Source of the DNA: Emiliania huxleyi CCMP1516
Lineage: Eukaryota > Haptophyta > Isochrysidales > Noelaerhabdaceae
Direction: 5' to 3'
DNA length: 64,000 nucleotides
Assembly: GCF_000372725.1 (NCBI RefSeq)
Contig: NW_005198244.1
Span: forward strand, 1,925,841 to 1,989,840
Shown here: in pieces, positions 9,936 to 21,900 of the stretch
Layout of the letters: every line of letters begins with the position of its first letter
Position numbering within the stretch: position 1 is the first letter of the stretch
Position numbers and translations under genes: made by a program
Notes under the pieces: generated by a model
What the model saw: only the letters and a program-made list of their open reading frames with translations
The model's database searches: none
Told to the model about the DNA's origin: nothing

Positions 9936-12900
9936 TTAAGCACCCCAGCGGAGGCTCGCCGCCACGATCTTGACCGCCTCGTCCACCGCCGCCTCTTGCC
10001 CGGCCTATGGCTCACCGCGTCACGCCGGTCACGCCTTCGGTGCTGCCACACCGCGCCACGCCGGGGCCTCCCGAGCGCGCAGCCTTGTGCGCACTGGCCG
10101 CCAGGAAGGAGAGCCGTCCCCGCGCCGGCTTGATGCGCTCGTCGGCGGTGCCCGCGGCGAGGGCGGCGTCGGCGGCCGCGAGCGCGGCTGCCCAGCCGAC
10201 CGCGTCGCGTGGCGCCTAAAGGCGCGCGGCACACCGCCAAGGCCACGTCATTGAAGGGAGCGTGCATTGAAGGAAGCACGCGTCTCGACGGCAGCGGTGC
10301 AAGCGCCGCCTGCGCGGCGGCGCTCACGAAGCAGCTGAGCGCATCGACCAGCCGCGACGCAGAGCGGCCGCGGCCAAAGCCGTCGCGCAGCAGCTCCGCC
10401 GCCTTGGTGTAGAAGGACTTTGCCGCGGAGCGCGGCGTCGGCGCAGTCGTCACCGCCGCCTCACACCACACCTGCGCCGCCGAGCTGCGCAGCCTGTCGG
10501 CGGCGGCGCCCTCCGGCTGCGCAGCCGCGCCCTGCAGCAGCGCGACGGCGGCGAGGTGGAGGAGTCGGCCCGTCGCCGCCGCGTCCTTCGCCTCCTTGGC
10601 CTCGAAGTAGAGGCGCTTTCCGCCCATCACGAGCGCGTTGGCGCGGTCGGCGCCCTTGAGGTACGCCTGGGGGGCCGCAAGATGAGAATCGAATGGTGTG
10701 GGTAAGGGTACTACGTGTGAGAGAGGGGCTGCGCCTTCTCGGCGTGCGCCCACAGCTTGTTGCGCTCGAGATTGGCGGCCTGGCGCAGCCAGTCCTGCGC
10801 GCTCGACTTGCGGCTCTTCGTCTTGGTCACGGAGAGGAGGCTCTCGAGCCCGCTCTCGGCGACGCCCGCGCGGCTGAGGTAGCCAAAGAGGGGCGCGCGC
10901 CGCTCGGTCGACGAGTCGTAGACGAAGCAGCGCTTGCGCGCCCGCGTCATGGCGACGTAGAGCATCTTGAGCTCCACGCACAGCACCTGGTCGCGCAGCG
11001 AGTCGAAGGCGTGCGGAGCGGTCGCGCCCTGCGCCACCTCGCCGTCGATGGCGCCGACCACCGGCCAGGTGCAAGCCTTGTCGGAGTCGGCGAAGAAGTC
11101 GAAGATGCAGACGTCGTCAAACTCGAGGCCCTTGCTCTCCTCGACAGTCAGGACGAGCCCCGAGCGCAGCAGCGGCGGCAGCTTCTTCTTGGCCGAGGCG
11201 CTGCGCACAATCACGACCTGGTTCGCGCCCATCTCGCCGAGCCCGATGTCGTCCGCGGCGAGCATCATCTCCGCCACCCGCGCGGGGTCCGTGTCGGGCA
11301 GCAGGGCTGGCGGCGGGCCGCCAAAGTGGCCGACCTCCTCGTCGAGCCTACGCGTGGGGCATGTCAGGGGCGTGTCATGGGCATGCCTGGGAGAAGGTCG
11401 AGGGCCGACCTCCTCTTCGAGCCGGTCGAGCGAGTTTGGGAAGAGGCGCGTGACGAGGCCGACGAGCGCGTTGGCCGCGCCGAGGATGCCTGGGGGTGAG
11501 GGCTCCGTCGTGGCAGGCTCTGGGATGAGGGCGCTGCCTCGGTGGCGGTGTGGAGGCGGGGGCGAGGGTGGTATGCGGCGGACCCGCGTGCGTCCGGAAG
11601 TTGGTCTTGAGCTGGGCCAGCTTCGGCCTGCCGCCGAAGAGGAGCTTGACGTCGGTGAAGCGGAAGCCGACGCCGCGCGTGATGGTCTGCGCCGTGTCGC
11701 CGCAGATGAAGAAGCCGTCCTCATCGGCGGACGTGTCGTGCAGCAGCGCCAGCTCCGCCATGGTCAGGTCCTGCACCTCGTCGATGACGACCTTGTGGAG
11801 CGGCGAGTGGCGCCGCGGCTGCGTCTTGAGGTGGAAGACCTATCCGAAAGCACGCGTCTCGTGGATGGCGAGCCCGTTCGCACGGCTGCCACGGTGGCAG
11901 AGCTGGGAGAGGGGCGCCAGGTCGCACACGTCGTACAGGCCATTCTTCTTCTTCTTCTTGAGGTACTCCTCGAAGGCGTCGTACGCGGCGGGCCGCATCG
12001 CGGGCTCGAGCGGCGACTGCTTGCTCGCGAGCGCGAGGTACTCATCGCGCGAGAGGTAGCCTGAGGGCACGCGTCATGGACGTGTCATCGAGGTGTGCCA
12101 GCGCCCCGTCTCCATCGGAGGCGAGCCTCGCGGCGTCGCCATCGCCTCGCGGCTCCCCTTGATGTAGCTGAAGACCTAAGCGGGTCAGGTGGCGACGGTG
12201 GCGGCGATGCCAAACGGGGCTCCGGCGGCGAGGATAGTGGTGGCGATTGGCGATGTAGGGCAAGGCGGCGGGGCGGGCGACAACGGTGTGGCTTGGGGCA
12301 GCGAGACCTCGCGGTAGAGCGCGCCCACGTGCAGCTGCTTGTCCTTGAGCGAGCTGTGGCCCTGCAGCAGCCGGCCGAAGCCCTCAAAGGTGAGCAGGGA
12401 CCGCTCGCCCGCGCCGCTGGCGCGCTTCGCCCGCCGCGCCGCGCCCGCCGCGCCCGCCTCGCCGCGCCCGTTCGCCAGGTCGCGCGGCGACGAGGGCTCC
12501 GCCGGCGCGAGGAGCGGCGCGAGGCTGTCGCCGCCGCCGTCCGTCGCAGAGAGGAAGCGCGCCTCCTCCTGGTCGGACTTGAACCAGCGCTGGTCGGGCG
12601 GCAGGCAGCGGTCGAGCAGCACCAGCCACTCGGACGAGGAGAGGAAGAGGGGCGCGTCCAGCTCGGGCTCGGCCGCGACGAAGGCCTCCTTGAGGCGGGC
12701 GGCGGGCGGCGGCTGCGCGCCGAGCGGAGCCACGAGTCCCGCGTGGTGGCTCTCGATTCGCGAGGCGAGCGTGCGGCTCTTGCAGAGGAAGAGCACCTAT
12801 TCACAGCTGCGCTGTTCACAGCTGGACTATTCACAGTGCGGCTCTTGCAGAGGAAGAGCACGTTGGCGTGCGGCGGCGCGCCCTCGCCATCGGCCTCCAG

Positions 12901-15900
12901 ACGGGCCGGCGCCCCCTCAGCCACGCGCTGCTCTGCGACGCGGCGCCGCTCGTTGGCCGCGTGGGTGCGGTAGAGGAGCTCGTTGCAGAGGGACGTCTTG
13001 CCCGTTCCGGAGCGGCCGACGAGGAGCGTGGAGCAGGTCGGCTGCGGCGGCGGCACGAGCGCCTCCTCGTGCGCGTCGAGGAGGAGCGGCAGCTGGACGT
13101 CCTGCACGTCCGGGTTGAGGAGGAGGAGCTTGGGCAGCGTGTCGCTCACGGCGTACCACTTGATGACGTAGGGTACCTGAGGGCGCAGCGCCGGATGTCG
13201 GGGCATCGCCGCCGCGCCGCTCTGCGACACTGGCAGGCGTGCGGCACCGCCAGCTCGCCGCCGTCCTCGGCGTGGACCGGGTGCCACTTGTCGCTCGGGT
13301 GCGAGAGCTCGTTGGTGGTGCCCATCGGGAAGCGGCCCTCGGTGTCGCGCCGCCCCCTCTCGCCGTAGGCCCACGCCTCCTCGACGTACAGCGCCACCTC
13401 GTGCAGCGACACGTCGGAGGTCTCGATCGACCACACGCGGATCGCCTCGGCGCCGCGCGCAGCCTCGAAGAAGGGGCGCCCCTCGCTGCTCCGCTCCCAC
13501 ACGACGGCGAAGACCGCCTCGCCGCCCTTGCCCAGGCTCGCGCTGACGCGCAGCGGCACCGCCTCCGAGCCGGGGCAAGGGCTCGACGTCGCCTCGCCCG
13601 CGCCAGAGGCGAGCGTGTGGAAGAGCGCCAGCGCCTTGCGCCGCCGGGCGACGTCCATCATCGTCAGCTGCAGCCAGACGTGCCGCGTGAGGACGACGCG
13701 GATCGGCTGGGCGCCGAAGCAGAGACGCTTCACGAGCTTCCGGCTGCGCTCCTGTTGGGGGCGGCGGAGGCGGCGGGGGAAGGCGGCGAAAGTGAGGGCG
13801 GCGGCGGTGAGGGTGGCAGCGGCGGCGGGGGCGCACGCCTCGCCACTCACCACGAGGCTCGCCGGTGAAGGCTCCGCCTCCGCCTCTGCCTCCGCCTCGC
13901 CGTTCTCTGGCTTGTGCGTCGGCGGCGCGCGGGGTGAAGCGGCACGCTTGGACTTGGCGGCCTTGGACGTGGCGCCGGTGGCGGCGCCGCGGAGGCTGAG
14001 CAGCTCGGCCACGCTCGCCTGAGGTGCGGGCGGGCGGACCGGACTCGAGAGGAGTGGGGGCTATCTGTTCTCGTGCAGGAGCAGGGGCTGCAGCATGCGA
14101 GAGACGACCAAGCGAAGTGCCGCCCTCACAGGCTGCGGGTCGTGCTCACCTCGGGGCGGAGGATCGAGTCGATCGACGGCAGCGTGCCGCCCGCGGCGCG
14201 CAGCCGCTCCTCCGCCGCTTGCGCCAGCCGCGCGGCCTCCTCGCGCAGCTTGGCCACGAGCGCCGCCACGCCGCCGCTTGCGTCACAGAGCGCGAGCGGC
14301 GTCACGTGCCGTCGGTTCTGCGTCCCGTAGCCCTCGAAGCTGTGGGCGCCCATCTCCGGCTGCGCCGCGAGGAGGCCTGCCACCGCGCGGTCGTCGATGG
14401 CGCAGCAGAGGTGCAGCGGCAGGTTGCTGCGCGCGTCGCGCTGCAGCGGGTTGGCCCTCCCGAGCAGCGGGTCGAGCAGCAGCCTATGCAAGAGAGCAAA
14501 CGGCGTTGAAAGCGGGGAAGGCCAGAGGGAGGTCAGGGATTAGCGACCTGAGCAGGTCGGCGCCACTCTCGCCGCCACTGCGCACCGTCGGTCGGTCCCT
14601 GTCGCGCCCCCAGACGTACAGCCCGCCCGCGGCGGCGAGGTGCGTCGCCGACTGGCCGCACCAACGGCCTGTGTCCGGCCACCTCAGGTTGGGGTCGGCG
14701 TCGCCTTGGAGCAGCGCCTAGCAAAAGGTTGGGAGGGGGGAGGGGGGTGGGGGGGGGGGCGTCAGCTCCAACTCCTCCGGGAAGGTGACTGTGCGCTCAT
14801 CCAGGCGCAGGCGCCTCGACGACGGGAAGCAGAGCCGCGTGCGGCGCCATGGCGAAGGCGTGCAGTGGCGCGTCAGCCCACCGCCCATCCTGCCTGGTGA
14901 CGAGCGCCGTCCTCAGCTCCTCCTGCGCCTTCGCCGGCCAGATGCCAAACGGCACGTACGCAAGGAGGAGCCGGCCGACAGCCTGCGCCCCCACCGCGGC
15001 GGCGGAGGGCGGCTCACCCTCAGAGGGCCGCGCGAATGCCGTGCCGACGGCGAGGCTCTGCGCCGCGGCTTGCCACGCCGCCGCCTCTGCCTGCCCGCTG
15101 CTGCTCTCGAGCCCCAGGTGCGCCCACGCGAGCCACGGGAGGCACTGCCGCAGCAGCACCTCGAAGGGGGAGAGGGAGCGGGCGGGGCTGCCAGCGCTCA
15201 GCTCGAACGGCTCGCTCTGCGCGGCGGGGTTGGCGCCGTGGCGCACGAGCAAGGTGAGCATCGGCCCGAGCAGAGTGACCGAGGACTCGTCGCACTGCTC
15301 CGCCACCGCGGGCAGCAGCCGCGTCAGCGCCGCCCTCTTCTCTGCATCCGTCTTGATGGACTCCGCCTCGATAGCTGGGAGCTGGAACGCGCAGAGCGAG
15401 GTGAGCGCGCGCTGGCTGCCGCAGACAGCGGCGCACGAGAGCGGCGTCGCGCCCGTGAGCGGCGCCTCAGCCAGCGCCGAGAAGCCCGCCTGCAGGAGGG
15501 CCTCGGTCGCCTCGACGTCGTCCATGCACGCCGCGATGTGCAGGGGCGACCAGCCGCTCAGGTCGGCAGCCTCCTCGCACAAGTGCGCCACGAGCAGGGC
15601 GCGAGGGCGCACGTCGCCCGCAGCCGCCTCCTGCAGCGCTTCAAGCAGCGGTGGCGCCCCTCCAACCTCAAAGGGCAGCAGGGCGGCGATGCCCTCGAGC
15701 AGCGAGCAGAGCTCCTACAGTACTCGCGTCACGCTGGTCACAGTCATCGCACGCAAGGCGCTCGGCTCCGCAGCAACACGCGAGAGCCTTGATGCTCGAG
15801 ACCCGCAAAACCTGGTCCGCTGGCGCGCCAGCGAGCACCGACAGGGCCGCTCCTGGCGCAAGCGGCGTGCCGGGCTTGCTCTCCTCGTCGATGCCGCACT

Positions 15901-18900
15901 CGCCGAGCCTCTTCCTCAGCCGGTCGAGGGCGTGCGGCCCCGCCTTTGGGTCGGCGGCGCGCTGGCTCAGGAGCAACTCCAGCAGCGAATGCAACGAGCC
16001 GTCGTCGGAGCGGAGCACACCGGCCAGCACGCCGTTGGTCGTGCGCGACTCCGACGCGAGGCACGCCTCGACCTCGCCCTCGGTGGCAGCGCCGAGAGAC
16101 CACCGCGTGAGTGCGCCGGCGGGCAGCGCCTGCCACAAGCACTCGAGAGGCGCCCGCCACCCGCCGAGGGCGTCGGCCTGCGCCGCAGACCGAGGGCCGA
16201 GCACGACGCTGTTGTCGACCGGCGGGCAAGCGAGCGCGCCGCGCCACGCGTCCGCGAGCGCGCGGCGCACGTCTGGCGCCTCATGCCAGCTGGCCTTGGC
16301 GCCTGCGGCCGCGGCAGAGAGTAGCGCCTGCAGCGCTGGCACGCTGCGCCGCTCGACGGCGAGCCGGATGGCACTCTTGCGCTCGACCTGCAGCTGCAGC
16401 GTGATGACCTGCTGCTGGTGCGGCGCCTCCACCGCCTCTCTCTCATCCTCGGCCTCGGCGATGGCGGGCATGCCGCTCGGGCGGGCGCCGCCGGTGCTGC
16501 ACCCGCGGACGAAGCGGGTCGTCTTTGCGCTCCTCAGCATGGCCCGCACTGCCGCGTGGGCGTCGGCCTGCTCGGCGAGCGACTCGAGCTGGTGCTCGGC
16601 TGCCTGGAGCAACCTCGACGCCTTTTGGCTGTGCGCCTGAGCCGCCGCCCTCAAGGCCGCCGACGCCTCGTACTCTCGCTTGGCTTTCGCCGCCCGCTCG
16701 CGCGCCTCTCGCTCGAGGTTGCGCAAAAGCGAGTTGGCGCGGCTGGCGTCGGCATCGGCGTTTTCGGACGCCTCCTTTGCCTCCAAGTACTCCTTCTCCA
16801 CGAGCGATCCGTTCAGGGTAGCCATCGCCGCTGCAGCCGTCAGGCCGTCATGCTCCGCCACAGCGCGATGCTTCGCCACCCGGAACGCCTTCTCCTTTCC
16901 GAGCAAGCTCTTGTTCAACGCGGCGCGCACCTCCTTCGCTTTGACCTCGGCGGCCGCCGCGTGGTCCATCTCCAACGTGTTCTCGTCCTCGACGGGGCGC
17001 GCGCGATACTGGGCAGCATCCGCCATCGCCTCCTCATTCTTCTCGTTCATTCTGGCCAGCAGCGCCTCGCGCCGCCCCTCGACGTTCTCCTTGGCCGAGT
17101 CGAGCAGCGCGGTCGCCTCGTCGTACCGCTTGGCGCGGACCAGCTCGAGGTGAGTGCGGCGCATCTCCAGAACCCAGTCGCGGAGCGACGCCCACTCGTC
17201 CGCGTCGCTCGCCAGGTCGCTCTCGAGGAAGGTGGCCATCTGCTCGACAACCCCGCCGGCGCCGAGGAGCTTGGTCAGCGAGGACTCGAGAGCGGCGAGT
17301 GCGGTCACGACGCCAGCCTCGTCGGTCAGGCGGTGGGAGACTGCCTGCAGCTTGAAGTCGGAGAGCGCCTCCGAGCAGTGCGGCTTGGACAGCTTGCGCG
17401 CCTGGTCGGTGGCGAGGCGCAGAAGCTTCTGCCGCCGCTCGGCGGGGACGCTGACGCCCGACAGCTCGAGCAGCTTCTTGTCCACCCTCTCTTGCGGCCA
17501 CGCGGACCACTCGCGTCGGACCCGCGCCAGCTGCTTGTCCCGGAAGGCGCAGAAGGCAGCGACCTGCAGAGGCGGCGGTGCGAGATGGAGGAGGCGAGGG
17601 TTCGCGGCACAGTGAGGGGGCCGGTGCTGCGGCGGGCCTTGTGCGCGAAGTCGTCGCACTTCTTGCGCGTTTCCGGGCGAGCTCCTGCCCACAGGCTGCG
17701 GAGCTGCTGGTCGAGATCGTCGCTGGCCAGCCCAGCAAGCGGCTTCTTCGGGTCATGCAGCGCCTGGTCGGCAAAGACGTCGAAGCCGCTCGCGGCATCC
17801 GAGCCGAGCGGCACGAGGTCGTTGTCGCAGCAGTAGGTTCGGTAGCACCTGTGAGAGACGAGGGGCATCACCAAGGGGAGGAGAGGGGGCGAGTGACGTG
17901 GGTGTCGCCAACGGGCTCCGCCCGCATGCCGGAGGAGCGCACCGCACAAAGTCGTCCTCGGCCATCATCCGGTGCTCCTCGAAGCGGAGCTCCTCGCTGC
18001 CCAGGAAGAGGCGCAGCGATGCGTCGGCGGGCGAGAGCGCGCAGGCGATGGCCGACGCGTCCTTGACGAGGAGCGGCTCCTTGAGCGTCTCGTCCCCGCG
18101 TGCGATCACGCTGGCGCTGAGGATCACGTCGTCTGAGAGAAGACCTGCGGCGTCGGCGGCACAGCCCTCCGCGACATCGCTCACGACGAGCCCGTGGCCC
18201 GACGGCGCGAGGGCGAGCCGGCAGCCGATCGACGCGTTGTCGAACTTGAGCAGGCAGGCGCTCAGCGTCCGGCTCTCCCCGACGAGGCTTGCCACCGTCT
18301 GGCGCGGCAGCCGGAGCTGCACTCGATGGCAGTATTTCAACTGCTTCAGCTTGCCCTCCTTGGCGGCGAGGTCCACCTCGGCGGCGGCCTCCTCTGTCTC
18401 CGCCTGCGTGACCGCCGCGCGTGCAGCGACGAGGCGATGCTCCCACTTCTGCTCGCGCTCCTTGGCCTTGTGCTTGAAGTTGGCGATCTCTAGCTCCTTC
18501 TGCTTGATGTACTCGGGTGTCTTGCGGATGACCTCCGCGAGCTCCTCAGGTTCGATCGTGGGCTCGAGTGCGTCCTCCTCGTGCTCCAAGAGGATGGCCT
18601 TCTCCGCCTGCTCCTGCGTGAAGTCGCGCGTGGACGAGCTTGCGCGCGGCGCCGGGTCGGAATCGCACTTGAACGGCTCGATGTCTCCAGCGCGCCCGTC
18701 AGCACAGACCCAGCGCTTCGCCGGAAAAGAGATGCTCACGCCGAACGCCCCCTTCAAGTCCCTCAGCCTGCTAGAAAGGTCCTTGAGCATCGACTGCCGT
18801 GTCTCCTCCGCAACCTTGGGGTCCTCTGCCCGCGTCTTCGTGTCCACGCAGCTGTCCACGAGCACCTGTGTTGTGCGTGGAGGGAGGGGGTGGAGGGGTG

Positions 18901-21900
18901 GGGTTTGTGATGGTGGGTGGGAGCGGGGCTGCGGTGGAGGCGAGAGGGGGGAGGGACGGCGCGCCTTGATGCGGATGTTCGGCGGCCACGGCTTGGGAGT
19001 CGCCGGGGATGCCTCCGTGATCGGCGGCATGGTCGACGGCTTGGTCGGCGGCTTGGTTGGCGCCGGCTTTGACTTGACGACGAGCGTGCCAGCCTCCGGC
19101 GTGGCCTCGCTGAGCTGGACTCGCACGCTCGTGGGGGAGGTCGCCGCCAGCGCGAGCGAGACGGGCGGGCGAGCGGGCGAGGCGGGCGAGGTGGGTGGCG
19201 AGGCGGGCGAGGCGGGCGGCGAGGCGGGCGCGGCGGGCGCGGCGGTGCGTCGCTCGCGCCGCGCCACGCGGATGCCAAAGAGGAGCCGTGCCCAGCCCGC
19301 TTGCAGATGCGCCTCGCGCGCGCAGCGGAGCGACGCCTTCTTGTAGTTCTGCTGATGCTCCGGTGAGGCGAGAAATTTCAGGTATGTCTCGCATTCGGTC
19401 TGATAGTCTCGGGCTTGTTCGATCTTCTTCTCCGCGTGCGCCACCACCTCCTTCTCCTGCCCCCTCTCACGCTCCACCTATCGTGGACGAGCCGGTGACG
19501 CGTCTTGAGGGGCCATGGCCTCGCCATGCACGGCTCAGCGCGCCTCAGCCTCCGTCTTCTCGAGCTCCGCTTTCATTGCCTGCGTCGCCTTCTGCTTCCC
19601 CGTCCGCGCCTCGTCCTTGTCCCTCCTCTGGAGGTAGGCGGTGGCCACCTCCTTGCTCGACAACGTCATCGTCGTGAGGCGCTTCTCCTCCTCCACCTCG
19701 CACCGCACTGGCGCACTCACGCTCCCGTAGATCTCGCGCAGCGCGCCGGCCGTCTTGTGCGGCTCGGTCGTACCAGTGAAGGTCAGGAGGAAAGCGTCGC
19801 TGCCGTCTTCGGTGGGGGTCGCCTCTGCCGCGACACCGAGGTCGCGTTCGCATCGCCGGACCAGCTCCTGCGGAGGCCAGCGTCAAGCGGCTCTTGGCAG
19901 CGGCAGAGGTCATAAGTCGGGCCAGGGGCTGAGTGGCACTGTGACTGTGTGTGTGTGGGGGGGGGGGGGGGTGGCTCCGCTAGGCCAGGGAGGAGTGTGT
20001 GTTTGGGGGTGGCTCTGCTAGGTCGGGGAAGTGGGACAGAGCGTGCCTGGTGCGATCCCGCCGTGAGGGGCATCGCCAAGAGGGCGTTGAGGAGGTCGAC
20101 GCGGCCGGCCCTGTGCGCAACGGGAAGTCTCGGTGGGGAGCGTGGGGGGTGGCCCTGGCAGCGCGAGGGGCCTGGCGCACCGCACGCAGACGCCGAGCCC
20201 GATCAGAGCATCGGAGTGGGAGAGGCCTCCGACGCGCTCGACGTGCGGCTCACAGAGGCGGAGCACGTCCTCGGGCAGCCCGCGCAGGCACGCGTTCGGG
20301 CTCACCGCGGCCTGCTCAAACAGCAGCTCCATCGCCCGGAAGGGCAGGTCCTCGTAGTGGGAGGCGATGGCGGCCTCGCCCACGCCCTTCGAGAGTGCGC
20401 CCAGCTCTGACAGGTGGCCCCGCCCCATCTTCCTCGCGAGCAGCAGGCCCGCCGCGTGGCGCGCGTTGGCGTCGTTCATCCGGCGCGCCTGCCTCAGCGC
20501 CGCATCGTCTTGAGCAGGCTTGCTGTCGTGGGGCGGCTTTGCCTTGGCCGCCTTTGCGGTGGCCTTTGAGGCGGCCGTCAGCAGCCGCAGAACGCCCCTC
20601 GGCTCCGCCTCGGGGCCTGGCCGCAGCCGCAGCGCGCCGTCGTGCAGCATCGCCTCGAACGCCACGAGCTGCTTCTTGATCTCGCTGCCCTCGGACGGCG
20701 AGAAGGCGGCCGAGTTGGCGATGCGGCTGAGCGGCAGACCCACCCTCTCGATGGCGACGAGCCGCTCCTCGAGGGTGCCGTCGCTCGCACTGCTCGCCAG
20801 GCCGAGGCTGCGCTCCAGCTTGCCGATCCGCTGCGCGAGGGTGGCCGTATCCGCGGGCTCGATGCCGAGGGACTCCTCGCAGCGGGCCACCCGAGGCTTC
20901 ATCTCTGCCTCCGACAGGAGAGGGGCGCTGACGGGGGCGGCCTTGGGCGGCGTCGGCCCGGCGAACGCAGAGAGGCTCTTCTCGGCCGCAGCGCTCAGCT
21001 CGGCGGGCGGTAGCGTCGGCTTGCGCGCCAGCGCGTCGCGGTCCAGGCGGGTGCGCTGCGCGAGGCGGCTCAGAGGCGGCACCGCGGGCGCGTCGAGAGG
21101 CGCAACGGAGCGCCGTGGCCGCGGCGCGTGCAGTGCGGCGGTGCTGCTCACCGACCGCTGCACCTGAGCGGGCTTGTCCTTGGTCTTGCCCGCCGGCAAC
21201 GAGGACGCCCTCGCGAGGGGGCTGGGCGCCGGTGCCACGCCCTCCTTGTTCGTGCCGTTGGGGGAGGACTGTCCTGGCGGCTTTGGCGGCGGCGGTGCCG
21301 GCGCGGGCGCCGATGGCTTTGGCGGGGGCGCGGGCCGCTGCGGGATCGGCTTGGCCTCTGACCACTGCGGGGCGATGCTGAAGGGCACCGGCTCGGGTGG
21401 CGGCGTGGGCTTGGAGCTGGACTTCCCTGCAACGGGGGGGGGGGGGGGGGGCGACGCCTGAGTGTGCGGTGTGTGGCGGGGGCGCTGTCTCGACAGGGGC
21501 CACATGGCGAGGGCGCGAGACGGGCACCTGCGGCGGGCTTGCGTGGCTGCGTCCGCGGCGTGCTCGGCCGTGCACCGGTCCTCGGCGAGGCCGAGGGCGA
21601 GGAGGGCGAGACGGACCGCGCACTGGCCGAGAGCGACGAGGGCGAAGGTGGCCCTGCACTCTCGCCGCTCGCCGCTGCCACGGCCTTGGCGGAGAGCTGG
21701 TCAGTCCGCTCGAGCACGAGCCGCCCACGGTCCGCCTTGAACAGCCGCGACGGCTCGCCGCTCTTGACGCTGGTCTTGACGCTGGTCTTGCCGGCACTTT
21801 TGCCGGCCTTGGTGAGCGGCGAGCGGGAGGGCGACGCCGCCTGCTGTGTCAACCTTGGAGACGGAGGAGGAGACGCGGCGCCGGACGGCGAGAGCGGCGA

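Noticed and set aside
11348-11422. Reading the duplicated segment as coding instead of intronic
   Set aside because: Possible, because it is open and in frame, but it has the same layout and core as sibling introns whose length forces splicing, and the protein without it matches TRANK1 better.
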